In this document: positions 41,343 to 48,894 of the stretch, one piece after another
Layout of the letters: each line of letters opens with the position of its first letter
How positions within the stretch are numbered: the first letter of the stretch is position 1
Origin: Rhizobium sp. NRK18
GTDB taxonomy: Bacteria; Pseudomonadota; Alphaproteobacteria; Rhizobiales; Rhizobiaceae
Length of the DNA: 64,000 nucleotides
Reading direction: 5' to 3'
Assembly (NCBI RefSeq): GCF_024385575.1
Contig: NZ_JANFMV010000001.1
Coordinates: 62,001-126,000 of the forward strand
The notes under the pieces: model-generated
Database searches by the model: none
The model's input: the letters and a program-made list of their open reading frames with translations, nothing else
What the model was told of the DNA's origin: nothing
Made by a program: the position numbers and the translations under genes

Positions 41343-41386
41343 GAACGACCGCATGTTGCGGTCGTTCCGTCCCCGGCTTACCGGGG
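41343..41386 (-). promoter_or_regulatory. Two tandem hairpins in the asd leader
   Basis: In the direction of asd transcription, CCCCGG-TAAG-CCGGGG (41386–41371) is followed by an 11-bp perfect stem GAACGACCGCA/TGCGGTCGTTC with a 3-nt loop (41367–41343), ending 43 bp before the asd ATG. Neither has a U tract. Alternative pairings are possible: CGTCC after the small ORF with GGACG, and GGTCG with the CGACC next to the asd ribosome-binding site. This suggests competing structures but does not prove them. Confidence 0.5.
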
Positions 41387-41409
41387 AGATAGCGGCAGGC
41401 CGAAGGACG

Positions 41410-41523
41410 TCAGACGGTTTTCGTCGTTTTCGTTTTGGCCTTGGTTTTGGTCACGAAAAGGGAACATGCGGCGACATGCGCTTCAAGCGCGTCTTGGCCG
41501 GCAATGTCAAAGCGGTATTGCAT
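41410..41523 (-). CDS. Candidate 37-residue leader peptide upstream of asd
   Basis: A small ORF, MQYRFDIAGQDALEAHVAAC followed by SLFV and a final TKTKAKTKTTKTV, on the same strand as asd and 110 bp upstream of it. AAAGGGAA lies about 9 nt before the ATG. The last 13 codons contain six Thr and five Lys codons; both amino acids are products of the pathway served by asd. The hairpins that follow fit an attenuation-type leader. It may instead be a small protein or chance; no family was recognised. Confidence 0.4.
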   Translation of the reverse strand: MQYRFDIAGQDALEAHVAACSLFVTKTKAKTKTTKTV

Positions 41524-41571
41524 AGGACGGTTCCCTTTCACGCCGTGGTAATACGAGCATTTTTACAGGAG

Positions 41572-42348
41572 TCAAGTGGTCCGTTTGGCCTTCCAGGCGC
41601 GGATGCCGCTGAAGAGCGGCAGTCGGGGGGCCGGTATGCCGTGCCGATCGATCAGGAACACGAGGCCGTAACGGGAGAAGACGGCGGCCATCATGAAGGA
41701 GAACCAGCCGCCATAGGCAAGACCGGCGATCACGTCGCTCGGATAGTGGGCGCCGACGATGACGCGGGTCATGCCGAAGAAGACGGCGATCAGGAAAAAG
41801 GCGATGCGGTAGCGCGGGGTCAGCAGCGCGAAAGCCATGAACAGCGCGCCGATGGTGGTCGAATGGCCCGACGGGAAGCTCTCGAAACGGCTGCCGCTGA
41901 AGGCAGAGAAGTGAAACGGGCCGAGATCGTCGAAGTAGATCGGCCGGGCCCGGCCGATGATGCGCTTGATGATGTTGGCCGAAAGACCGGAGAGCGCGAC
42001 GGAGAGAAAGACATAGGCGGCCAGATTGGCGTACATCAGCGCGCGGATGCCCTGGCGGGTGCGGTTTCTCCACCACGCCGCCGTTCCGGCGATCAGTATG
42101 AATGCGCTGAGGAAGAGGATCCAGCCGGATTTGCCGACATCGGTGATGTCGCTGCCGAGCGCGCGTGTGAAGGCAGGCAGTTCCCGTGCCGACATGCCCA
42201 AGGGGATATCCAGCGTCAGTGCGGCGATGAAGACGAGACCGGCGGTGACGGCAAGGGTCTGGCGCCAGTAGAGATTGGGAAACAGCGTGCAATTGCGACG
42301 CTTGCGGGCTTCCAGCCAGTTCTGCCATTCACGGAAAGATGCCTGCAA
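41572..42348 (-). CDS. PAP2-family membrane phosphatase
   Basis: A polytopic protein of 258 residues with about six membrane segments and the three acid-phosphatase motifs KRIIGRARP, PSGHS and the GAHYPSDVIAG form of SRxxxxxHxxxD. Such enzymes dephosphorylate lipid carriers such as undecaprenyl pyrophosphate, phosphatidate or lipid A; the substrate here is unknown. The N-terminal segment ahead of the first membrane span (residues 1–30) is hydrophilic. It lies between the asd leader and leuB on the same strand. Confidence 0.9.
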   Translation of the reverse strand: MQASFREWQNWLEARKRRNCTLFPNLYWRQTLAVTAGLVFIAALTLDIPLGMSARELPAFTRALGSDITDVGKSGWILFLSAFILIAGTAAWWRNRTRQGIRALMYANLAAYVFLSVALSGLSANIIKRIIGRARPIYFDDLGPFHFSAFSGSRFESFPSGHSTTIGALFMAFALLTPRYRIAFFLIAVFFGMTRVIVGAHYPSDVIAGLAYGGWFSFMMAAVFSRYGLVFLIDRHGIPAPRLPLFSGIRAWKAKRTT

Positions 42349-42400
42349 GGATTTCTCGCCTCACCTGTTTTTATTAAGTTCTGTCAAGGCCACGGAGCAA

Positions 42401-42416
42401 TGATTCACGTGAAACT
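42401..42416. promoter_or_regulatory. parS: Isolated parS-like site near leuB
   Basis: TGATTCACGTGAAACT matches the parS consensus at 14 of 16 positions, keeping the TTCACGTGAAAC core. It lies in the intergenic region downstream of leuB, about 35 kb from the parAB-linked cluster. Confidence 0.65.
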
Positions 42417-42477
42417 TTTGTTTCCCGCGGCGCGCGCCCCCAACAGATAGGGAAGCGCGCGCATGGAAAACAGGGGA

Positions 42478-43590
42478 TCAGGCCGAAAGCGCCTTGAATT
42501 CCGCCAGAATGGCGTCGCCCATCTCCGTGGTGCCGACCTGACGGCAGCCTTCGCCCATGATGTCGCCGGTGCGAATGCCGCTGTCGAGGACGTTGGCAAT
42601 CGCTTTTTCCAGGTTGTCGGCTTCGGTGACCATGTTGAACGAATAGCGCAGGCACATGGCGAACGAGGCGATCATGGCGATCGGGTTGGCAATACCCTTG
42701 CCGGCGATGTCCGGTGCGGAGCCGTGTACGGGCTCGTAGAGCGCCTTGCGCTTGCCGGTCTTGCCATCCGGTGCGCCGAGCGAGGCCGACGGCAGCATGC
42801 CGAGCGAACCGGTCAGCATCGCGGCAACGTCGGAGAGCATGTCGCCGAACAGGTTGTCGGTGACAATGACGTCGAACTGTTTCGGAGCCCGAACGAGCTG
42901 CATGCCGCCAGCATCCGCCAGCATGTGGTCGAGCTTGACGTCGGAATACTTGGCCTTGTGGGTTTCGGTGACCACCTGGTTCCACAATACGCCGGACTTC
43001 ATGACGTTGCGCTTTTCCATCGAGCAGACCGCATTCTTGCGGGTGCGCGCCAGCTCAAAGGCGACCGAGGCGATGCGCTCGATTTCGTAGGTGTCGTAGA
43101 CCTGGGTGTCGACGGCGCGCTTCTGGCCGTTGCCGAGATCGGTGATGGTCTTCGGCTCGCCGAAATAGACGCCGCCGGTCAGTTCGCGGACGATCAGGAT
43201 GTCGAGGCCTTCGACCAGTTCCGGCTTCAGCGAGGAAGCATTGGCCAGCGCCGGATAGCAGATGGCCGGGCGCAGGTTTGCAAACAGTTCCAGATCCTTG
43301 CGCAGACGCAGGAGACCGGCCTCGGGGCGAACCTCATAAGGGACGCTGTCCCACTTGGGTCCGCCGACCGCGCCGAACAGGACGGCATCGGCGGCAAGCG
43401 CTTTCTCCATATCGCCTTCGGAAATGGCCTCGCCATGGGCGTCGTAGGCGCAGCCGCCCACCAGGCCTTCGTCGGTTGTAAAGCCGGCGTTCATGTCGCT
43501 GTTCATGTAGGCGATGACCTTGCGGACTTCGGCCATGGCTTCCGGACCGATCCCGTCGCCGGGCAGGAGAAACAGATTGCGGACGGTCAT
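42478..43590 (-). CDS. leuB: 3-Isopropylmalate dehydrogenase
   Basis: Oxidatively decarboxylates 3-isopropylmalate in leucine synthesis. The 370-residue protein starts [22 protein letters not shown]. It has the substrate-loop Arg set ([14 protein letters not shown]), the [13 protein letters not shown] segment, the metal-binding [16 protein letters not shown], and the NAD-specific [17 protein letters not shown]. Its usual partner leuD lies 2.4 kb away on the same strand, separated by the oppositely oriented mfpsA–mfppB pair. Confidence 0.97.
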   Translation of the reverse strand: MTVRNLFLLPGDGIGPEAMAEVRKVIAYMNSDMNAGFTTDEGLVGGCAYDAHGEAISEGDMEKALAADAVLFGAVGGPKWDSVPYEVRPEAGLLRLRKDLELFANLRPAICYPALANASSLKPELVEGLDILIVRELTGGVYFGEPKTITDLGNGQKRAVDTQVYDTYEIERIASVAFELARTRKNAVCSMEKRNVMKSGVLWNQVVTETHKAKYSDVKLDHMLADAGGMQLVRAPKQFDVIVTDNLFGDMLSDVAAMLTGSLGMLPSASLGAPDGKTGKRKALYEPVHGSAPDIAGKGIANPIAMIASFAMCLRYSFNMVTEADNLEKAIANVLDSGIRTGDIMGEGCRQVGTTEMGDAILAEFKALSA

Positions 43591-43904
43591 GAGGGCACCC
43601 TTCTTGACTGAAAATGAGGAGTTGGCGGTTCTTAAACGGCGTCAGGGGGCTTTTCAAGCCGGATAGCGGCCTTCGCCGTACGGCGCGGTACGTTTCGGGG
43701 GCAATCTGCAAACGGGTCTGCCGCCATTTTTGATCTTGCTTCGCTGAATTTATTCGCCGCTCACCGGAACCTCGGTGCCGGTCATGCGTTCAAGTCTTTG
43801 TGCCTTCTGTGTGTCTTGCCTAAAATTGTCACACACTTATGCCAGTCTAAAAAATAGCCATTATCCCTTGATGATGAACGGAGGAGCATCTAGCCTTAAT
43901 CATC
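43591..43904. other. Divergent intergenic region leuB–mfpsA
   Basis: This 314-bp region carries no gene. It must hold promoters for both divergent units. ACCGG…CCGGT (about 43759–43780) is a small inverted repeat. A strong GGAGGAG at 43880–43886 lies 18 nt before the mfpsA ATG, which is too far for a normal ribosome-binding site. Confidence 0.4.
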
Positions 43905-45242
43905 ATGACATCAGATAATTCAGATTACCTAAGCCGCATTCTACTCATTTCCACACATGGCTACGTCGCCGCCGACCCGCCGCTCGGAGCGGCAGATACC
44001 GGTGGGCAGGTCGTCTACGTCATCGAACTTGCCAAGAAACTCGCCCAGCTCGGATTCGCCGTAGACATTTTCACCAGACGCTTTGAGGACCAGCCGGAGA
44101 TCGACGAGGTCGACAAGAATGTGCGCGTGGTGCGCATTCCCTGCGGTGGCCGCGAATTCATTCCCAAGGAATACCTGCACCGGCACCTGATGGAGTGGTG
44201 CGAAAAGGCGATCCGTTACATCAAGCAGAACGATCTGCAGTATTTCTTCATCAACAGTCACTATTGGGATGCCGGGGTTGCCGGCCAGCGGCTGTCCGAA
44301 TTCTTCTCCATCCCGCACATCCATACGCCGCATTCGCTCGGCATCTGGAAAAAGCGCCAGATGGAAACCGATTATCCGGACAAGGCGGACCAGTTCGAGA
44401 CGGAGTTCAACTTCTCGGAGCGCATTCGCCACGAGCTGATCATCTATCGCAGCTGCGACATGGTGGTGGCGACAACGCCCGTGCAGCTCGACATGCTGAT
44501 CAACGACTACAATCTCAGCCGCGATCAGGTGCACATGATCCCGCCGGGCTATGACGACAACCGCTTCTTCCCGGTCTCCGAGGCAACGCGGCAGATGCTG
44601 CGCAAGAAGTTCGGCTTTGAAGGCAAGACCGTGCTGGCACTCGGCCGGCTGGCGACCAACAAGGGCTACGATCTTCTGATCGACGGCTTTTCGGTACTGG
44701 CCGAGCGAGTGCCGGAGGCGCATCTGCATCTTGCTGTCGGCGGCGAGAATATGGACGACCACGAACGGTCGATCCTCGACAAGCTGAAGGCGCAGGTCAG
44801 TGCCCTTGGCCTCGATAGCCGGGTAACCTTTGCCGGATTCGTCGCCGACGAGGACCTGCCGGATTATTACCGTGCAGCCGACATGTTCGTTCTGTCCAGC
44901 CGCTATGAGCCGTTTGGCATGACCGCGATCGAGGCGATGGCCAGCGGAACGCCGACGGTGGTTACCGTGCATGGCGGGCTCTTCCGGGCGATCAGCTACG
45001 GCCGCCACGGCCTGTTTGCCGATCCCTTCGACAAGGAGGATCTCGGCATCACCATGATGAAGCCCTTCAAGCATGCGCGGCTTTATGGCAGGCTGTCGCG
45101 CATGGGCGCACACAAATCCCGCAGCCTGTTTACCTGGACCGGCATCGCCCAGCAGCTGATCGCTCTGGTCGAGGGACGTCCCATGCGTCAGGCCATGGCG
45201 CATGATAAGGAATGGGCCGAACCCTGGCACGATGACGACTGA
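43905..45242 (+). CDS. mfpsA: Mannosylfructose-phosphate synthase
   Basis: A GT4-family, sucrose-phosphate-synthase-like enzyme of 445 residues. It would form mannosylfructose-phosphate from GDP-mannose and fructose-6-phosphate, as described in Agrobacterium tumefaciens. The N-terminal STHGYVAADPPLGAADTGGQ, central HTPHSLGIWKKRQMETDYP, and donor-site GRLATNKGYDLL…SSRYEPFGMTAIEAMASGTP segments fit that enzyme closely. The product is a compatible solute. The matching phosphatase gene overlaps by one base. The ATG lacks a well-spaced ribosome-binding site. Confidence 0.9.
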   Translation: MTSDNSDYLSRILLISTHGYVAADPPLGAADTGGQVVYVIELAKKLAQLGFAVDIFTRRFEDQPEIDEVDKNVRVVRIPCGGREFIPKEYLHRHLMEWCEKAIRYIKQNDLQYFFINSHYWDAGVAGQRLSEFFSIPHIHTPHSLGIWKKRQMETDYPDKADQFETEFNFSERIRHELIIYRSCDMVVATTPVQLDMLINDYNLSRDQVHMIPPGYDDNRFFPVSEATRQMLRKKFGFEGKTVLALGRLATNKGYDLLIDGFSVLAERVPEAHLHLAVGGENMDDHERSILDKLKAQVSALGLDSRVTFAGFVADEDLPDYYRAADMFVLSSRYEPFGMTAIEAMASGTPTVVTVHGGLFRAISYGRHGLFADPFDKEDLGITMMKPFKHARLYGRLSRMGAHKSRSLFTWTGIAQQLIALVEGRPMRQAMAHDKEWAEPWHDDD

Positions 45243-45985
45243 TGACGACGATCCGGCTCTTCTCCTCCGACCTCGACGGCACGCTGCTCGGCAACACGCT
45301 GGCGGTCCTGCGGTTCCGCGATTTCTGGCAATCTCTTGAGCCGGAGTCGCGGCCGCTTCTCGTCTACAATAGCGGGCGGCTGATCGACGACATGGAGGAT
45401 ATCGTTGCGGAGGAAGGTCTGCCGCCGCCTGACATCTATATCGGCGGCGTCGGCACCATGCTCTCCGGCGATCATCCTGACATCGACAGCGCCGGGTTTC
45501 TGTCGATGCTCGGCGAAGATTTCGATGTGGCCGCGATCGACGCGGTGATGCGCGGCATTCCCGGCATCGAGCGGCAGCCGGAGCGCTACCAGCACGGGTA
45601 CAAGTCCAGCTGGTATCTGCGTGACGCCGACGAAACGGAAATCCAGGATATCGAACAGCGCCTGCAGGAGGCCGGCTATGCGGCAAGGCTGGTCTATTCG
45701 AGCAGCCGCGATCTCGATGTCCTTCCCGATCGCGCCGACAAGGGCGAGGCGCTGACCTGGTTCTGCGACAGTCTTGGGATCAGCCTCGGTCAGGTTGTCG
45801 TCGCTGGTGACAGCGGCAATGATGCCGGCATGTTCCGCCTGTCGGAGGTGCGTGGCGTCGTCGTCGGCAATGCACTGCCGGAACTGGTGGCGCTGACGTC
45901 TCGAGACAGCCGCTATTATCGGGCCAAGGCATCCATGGCGGATGGCGTCATCGAAGGCCTGAAGCACTGGGGCGTCGGCCAATAA
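45242..45985 (+). CDS. mfppB: Mannosylfructose-phosphate phosphatase
   Basis: A HAD-superfamily (sucrose-phosphatase-like) protein of 247 residues. It probably dephosphorylates mannosylfructose-phosphate to the compatible solute mannosylfructose. The motif I Asp pair is in LFSSDLDGTLLG, the motif II equivalent is VYNSGRLID, the conserved Lys is in DRADKGEAL, and the motif IV acid group is in VVAGDSGNDAGMF. A TGATG junction with mfpsA indicates translational coupling. Confidence 0.9.
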   Translation: MTTIRLFSSDLDGTLLGNTLAVLRFRDFWQSLEPESRPLLVYNSGRLIDDMEDIVAEEGLPPPDIYIGGVGTMLSGDHPDIDSAGFLSMLGEDFDVAAIDAVMRGIPGIERQPERYQHGYKSSWYLRDADETEIQDIEQRLQEAGYAARLVYSSSRDLDVLPDRADKGEALTWFCDSLGISLGQVVVAGDSGNDAGMFRLSEVRGVVVGNALPELVALTSRDSRYYRAKASMADGVIEGLKHWGVGQ

Positions 45986-45987
45986 AA

Positions 45988-46013
45988 ACCGGCCGCCGTT
46001 TCCGGGGGCCGGT
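45988..46013 (-). terminator. Terminator after leuD (minus strand), convergent with mfppB
   Basis: ACCGGCC/GGCCGGT with a GC-rich loop. Read on the minus strand it is followed by TTTTTATT, so it fits intrinsic termination of leuD. It starts 3 bp past the mfppB stop and may stop that transcript as well. Confidence 0.7.
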
Positions 46014-46036
46014 CTGTTAATGCCATTCGTCGGGCT

Positions 46037-46642
46037 TCAGGCCCAGGGATGAAGCTCGGCGTTCTTCTTTTCGAACGTGTCGATCGAGGAAACCTTCTCC
46101 AGCGTCAGGCCGATGTCGTCGAGGCCGTTCAGCAGGCAATGGCGCTTGAATTCGTCGATGTCGAAGGAAATCTTGCCACCGTCCGGGCCAGTGATTTCCT
46201 GGTTCTCCAGATCGACCGTCAGCACGGCGTTAGCACCGCGGCTTGCGTCGTCGAGGAGCTTTTCCAGCTCTTCCGGCGTCACCTTGATCGGCAGGATGCC
46301 GTTCTTGAAGCAGTTGTTGTAGAAGATGTCGGCGAAGCTCGTCGAAATGACGCAGCGGATGCCGAAATCGAGGAGAGCCCAAGGGGCGTGCTCACGCGAG
46401 GAGCCGCAGCCGAAATTGTCGCCGGCAACGAGGATTTGGGCGTTCTGGTAGGCCGGCTTGTTGAGCACGAAATCGGGATTGAGCGAGCCGTCGTCGAGAT
46501 AACGGGCTTCCGCGAAAAGACCCTTGCCGAGGCCGGTGCGCTTGATCGTCTTGAGGTAATCCTTCGGGATGATCATGTCGGTGTCGATATTGACGACCGG
46601 GTAGGGTGCGGCGACGCCGGTGAGTTTGACGAACTTGTCCAT
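46037..46642 (-). CDS. leuD: 3-Isopropylmalate dehydratase small subunit
   Basis: The small swivelling subunit of isopropylmalate isomerase; 201 residues, normal length. Signature segments are [21 protein letters not shown], the substrate-recognition [17 protein letters not shown] and the C-terminal [24 protein letters not shown]. It needs the large subunit LeuC, which is not in this window. It lies on the same strand as leuB but is separated from it by the mannosylfructose genes. Confidence 0.96.
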   Translation of the reverse strand: MDKFVKLTGVAAPYPVVNIDTDMIIPKDYLKTIKRTGLGKGLFAEARYLDDGSLNPDFVLNKPAYQNAQILVAGDNFGCGSSREHAPWALLDFGIRCVISTSFADIFYNNCFKNGILPIKVTPEELEKLLDDASRGANAVLTVDLENQEITGPDGGKISFDIDEFKRHCLLNGLDDIGLTLEKVSSIDTFEKKNAELHPWA

Positions 46643-46760
46643 AAGCCCTTCCTGCCTTCTTCATACAGCAACCGGACGGCGCCAGATGGCCATCCGGAAT
46701 TTCAGTTGCCCCGGCAATAGAGCAAATTCAGGCAAAAATGAAGAAAAAACTTCGCGCCGC

Positions 46761-47000
46761 TCAAAGGTCGATGATGGTGCCGCGACCGTCGTTCCAGATG
46801 CGCATCTGCTCCTGCTCGCGGCCCTTGGTGGTGCGGGCGTGAACGTGGGCGGGCTTCAGGCGAAGGGAGATGGCGCGGCCGATCATCACGAGGGCGAGAA
46901 TGCCGGTGAAGGCAACCGTCAAGGACGCGGCAAAAACGAACGTCAGGCCGACAAGAGCGACTCCGGCAATGGTCAGGAGGATGGCGCGAATGTTCTGCAT
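46761..47000 (-). CDS. Small membrane protein of unknown function
   Basis: A 79-residue ORF starting MQNIRAILLTIAGVALVGL, with two likely membrane spans at about residues 5–22 and 24–42, then a basic region and the end NDGRGTIIDL. AAAGGA lies 10–11 nt before the chosen ATG; an ATG 7 codons upstream lacks a good site. Similar short proteins with a DGRGTIIDL-type tail occur in rhizobia, to my recollection; no function is known. It is divergent from the CitE-like gene. Confidence 0.6.
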   Translation of the reverse strand: MQNIRAILLTIAGVALVGLTFVFAASLTVAFTGILALVMIGRAISLRLKPAHVHARTTKGREQEQMRIWNDGRGTIIDL

Positions 47001-47114
47001 CGGGAAAAATCCTTTCATGGAGAGCAATGTGAGATTTGATTGCGGCGCTTTCAAGGGGGATGCGGCCATTTGTCGGAGCTTGCGCCGCCGTTCAAAGCTT
47101 GGCATGACTTTGCC

Positions 47115-48026
47115 ATGATGCCTTCAACGCCTGTTCATCCCGTCCGTATCCGCCGCTCGGTGCTTTGCGTACCCGCGGCCAACCAGAGGGCGATCGCCAA
47201 GGTCGCCTCGCTCGCCTGCGATGCTGTGATCTTCGACCTCGAGGATTCCGTCGCCCCGGAGATGAAGGGCGAGGCACGGCAGAACCTGGCGGATGCGCTC
47301 AGCCAACGATCTCCCGCCGCAATGGAAACGATCATTCGCGTCAACGAGCCGGGCAGCGCCTTTCATGCCGCCGACATGGACTGCGTGCTCGCCTGCCGGC
47401 CCGACGCCGTCCTCATCCCGAAGGTCGAGGAGCCGGAGGATATCTTCGCCGTGCTCGACCGCCTGGCCGAGGCCGACGCGCCGGAAAGCCTGCGCATCTG
47501 GGCGATGATCGAGACGCCTAAGGCGATCCTGAACCTGACGGCGCTCGCGGCGTCCGGCCGCACGCAGGCCTCACGGCTGGATTGTCTGGTGGTGGGCCTC
47601 AACGATCTGCGCAAGTCGACCGGCGTCCTGCCGGAGCCGGGCCGTTCCTATCTCGTTCCCTGGCTGATGCAGACGGTGCTGGCGGCGCGGGCCTATGGGC
47701 TCGACGTGATCGACAGCGTTTCGAACGATTTCAAGGATCTCGGCGCCTTTGCCGCCGAATGCGCGCAGGGCCGTGCGATGGGGTTTGACGGCAAGATGCT
47801 CATTCATCCGGCCCAGATCGGCCCGGCCAATGCGGCGTTCGGGCCGAGCGAGACGGCGCTTCGGGAAGCCGAGGCGATCATTGCCGCGTTTGCCGCGCCG
47901 GAAGCGGCGGGCATGGGCGTCATCAACATGGACGGGTGTATGGTCGAGCGGCTTCATCTTGCCGAAGCCGAGGTCCTCGTCCATAAGGCGCGCATGATTG
48001 CCGAACGTGAAAAGGCCTCAAGATGA
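47115..48026 (+). CDS. HpcH/HpaI-family lyase (CitE-like)
   Basis: A TIM-barrel C–C lyase or thioesterase-like protein of 303 residues related to citrate-lyase beta subunit and malyl-CoA lyase. It has SVLCVPAANQRAI at the N-terminus, the metal/substrate motif CDAVIFDLEDSVAPEMK, the second Glu in MIETPKAILNL, and the GFDGKMLIHPAQIG signature. No citD or citF accompanies it, so it is a stand-alone CitE-like enzyme of unknown substrate. The start is uncertain (47115 or the next ATG), with no clear ribosome-binding site. The 3' end overlaps the next gene by 4 bp. Confidence 0.88.
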   Translation: MMPSTPVHPVRIRRSVLCVPAANQRAIAKVASLACDAVIFDLEDSVAPEMKGEARQNLADALSQRSPAAMETIIRVNEPGSAFHAADMDCVLACRPDAVLIPKVEEPEDIFAVLDRLAEADAPESLRIWAMIETPKAILNLTALAASGRTQASRLDCLVVGLNDLRKSTGVLPEPGRSYLVPWLMQTVLAARAYGLDVIDSVSNDFKDLGAFAAECAQGRAMGFDGKMLIHPAQIGPANAAFGPSETALREAEAIIAAFAAPEAAGMGVINMDGCMVERLHLAEAEVLVHKARMIAEREKASR

Positions 48027-48229
48027 AACTCTACCGCTTTCTGACCGGTCCGGACGATGCTTCCTTCTGCCACAAGGTGACAGCGGCCCTGAACCAGGGC
48101 TGGTCGCTCGCCGGCTCCCCGACCTATGCGTTCAACGCAGAGGCCGGCGTCATGCAGTGCGGGCAGGCGGTCGTGAAGGACGTTCACGGCAAGGACTACG
48201 AGCCCGACATGAAGCTGTCCGAGCAATAG
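48023..48229 (+). CDS. DUF1737 domain protein
   Basis: A 68-residue protein, MKLYRFLTGPDDASFCHKV start, with the GWSLAGSPTYAFN segment typical of DUF1737. It overlaps the CitE-like gene by 4 bp (ATGA), so the two are probably translated from one transcript. No function is established for the family; a link to the lyase is inference. Confidence 0.8.
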   Translation: MKLYRFLTGPDDASFCHKVTAALNQGWSLAGSPTYAFNAEAGVMQCGQAVVKDVHGKDYEPDMKLSEQ

Positions 48230-48250
48230 GCTTGCTGTTTTTCGGACGGG

Positions 48251-48685
48251 CTACCGGCTGATCGTGTCGGCGGTTTCCTCGATGCGCTGCATGTCATCGT
48301 CGCTCAGGCCGAAATGGTGGCCGATCTCGTGGATCAGCACGTGGGTGACGATGTCGCCCAGGGTCTCGTCATTCTCGGCCCAGTAGTCGAGAATGGGGCG
48401 GCGGTAGAGCGTGATGTGGTTCGGCAGGTCGCCGGTTTCGAGCGAGAAGCGTTCGGAAATGCCGCACCCTTCGAACAGGCCGAGCAGATCGAACGGCGTT
48501 TCCAGCGCCATGTCCTCGAAAACCTCGTCCGTGGGGAAATCGGTCACCTCGATGACGAGGTTGCCGGTCAGCTGGCGGAATTCTTCCGGAAGATTGCCGT
48601 AGGCCTCTATGGCCAGCGACTCGAAGACGCTGATCGTCGGCGCGTGGCTGTCCCGCCAGTTTTCACTCAAGTCAATGCGGGCCAT
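48251..48685 (-). CDS. Zincin-like metallopeptidase family protein
   Basis: A soluble protein of 144 residues with the HExxH motif HEIGHHFGLSDDDMQRIEE near its C-terminus, and LYRRPILDYWAEN ahead of it. It belongs to the small 'possibl zinc metallo-peptidase' family (DUF1025 type) of proteobacteria, whose substrates are unknown. The start at 48685 has AAGGAGC upstream and gives MARIDLSENW; the open frame extends 43 codons further without support. It is divergent from imuA across the LexA box, so SOS control is possible but not shown. Confidence 0.82.
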   Translation of the reverse strand: MARIDLSENWRDSHAPTISVFESLAIEAYGNLPEEFRQLTGNLVIEVTDFPTDEVFEDMALETPFDLLGLFEGCGISERFSLETGDLPNHITLYRRPILDYWAENDETLGDIVTHVLIHEIGHHFGLSDDDMQRIEETADTISR

Positions 48686-48755
48686 GTATGCTCCTTCATC
48701 ATGGCGCTCATATAGCGTTTCCTGCCGATCATTTCGAGACCCCGCGCGGCTGCGG

Positions 48756-48777
48756 ACCAAAATCCTGAGATTTTGGT
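48756..48777. repeat. Perfect palindrome upstream of the LexA box
   Basis: ACCAAAATC-CTGA-GATTTTGGT is a 9-bp perfect inverted repeat in the metallopeptidase–imuA divergent region. It ends exactly where a possible -35 hexamer TTGACT (48777–48782) begins. It could be an operator or a terminator-like hairpin; nothing in the window identifies a binding protein. Confidence 0.45.
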
Positions 48778-48808
48778 TGACTCTTTTCGAGGGCTCTGGA
48801 ATCCATAA

Positions 48809-48823
48809 GAACATAACAGGAAC
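48809..48823. promoter_or_regulatory. LexA (SOS) box
   Basis: GAAC-ATAACAG-GAAC matches the alphaproteobacterial LexA operator GAAC-N7-GAAC exactly. It lies 72 bp upstream of imuA, in the region shared with the divergent metallopeptidase gene. It fits DNA-damage induction of imuA–imuB–dnaE2. Confidence 0.9.
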
Positions 48824-48894
48824 ATTTGGGCCGTAGAGTGCACCACACTCCGGGCCGGTTCTGTAAACGTCAAAATTTCCAAGGAGTGAACGTC

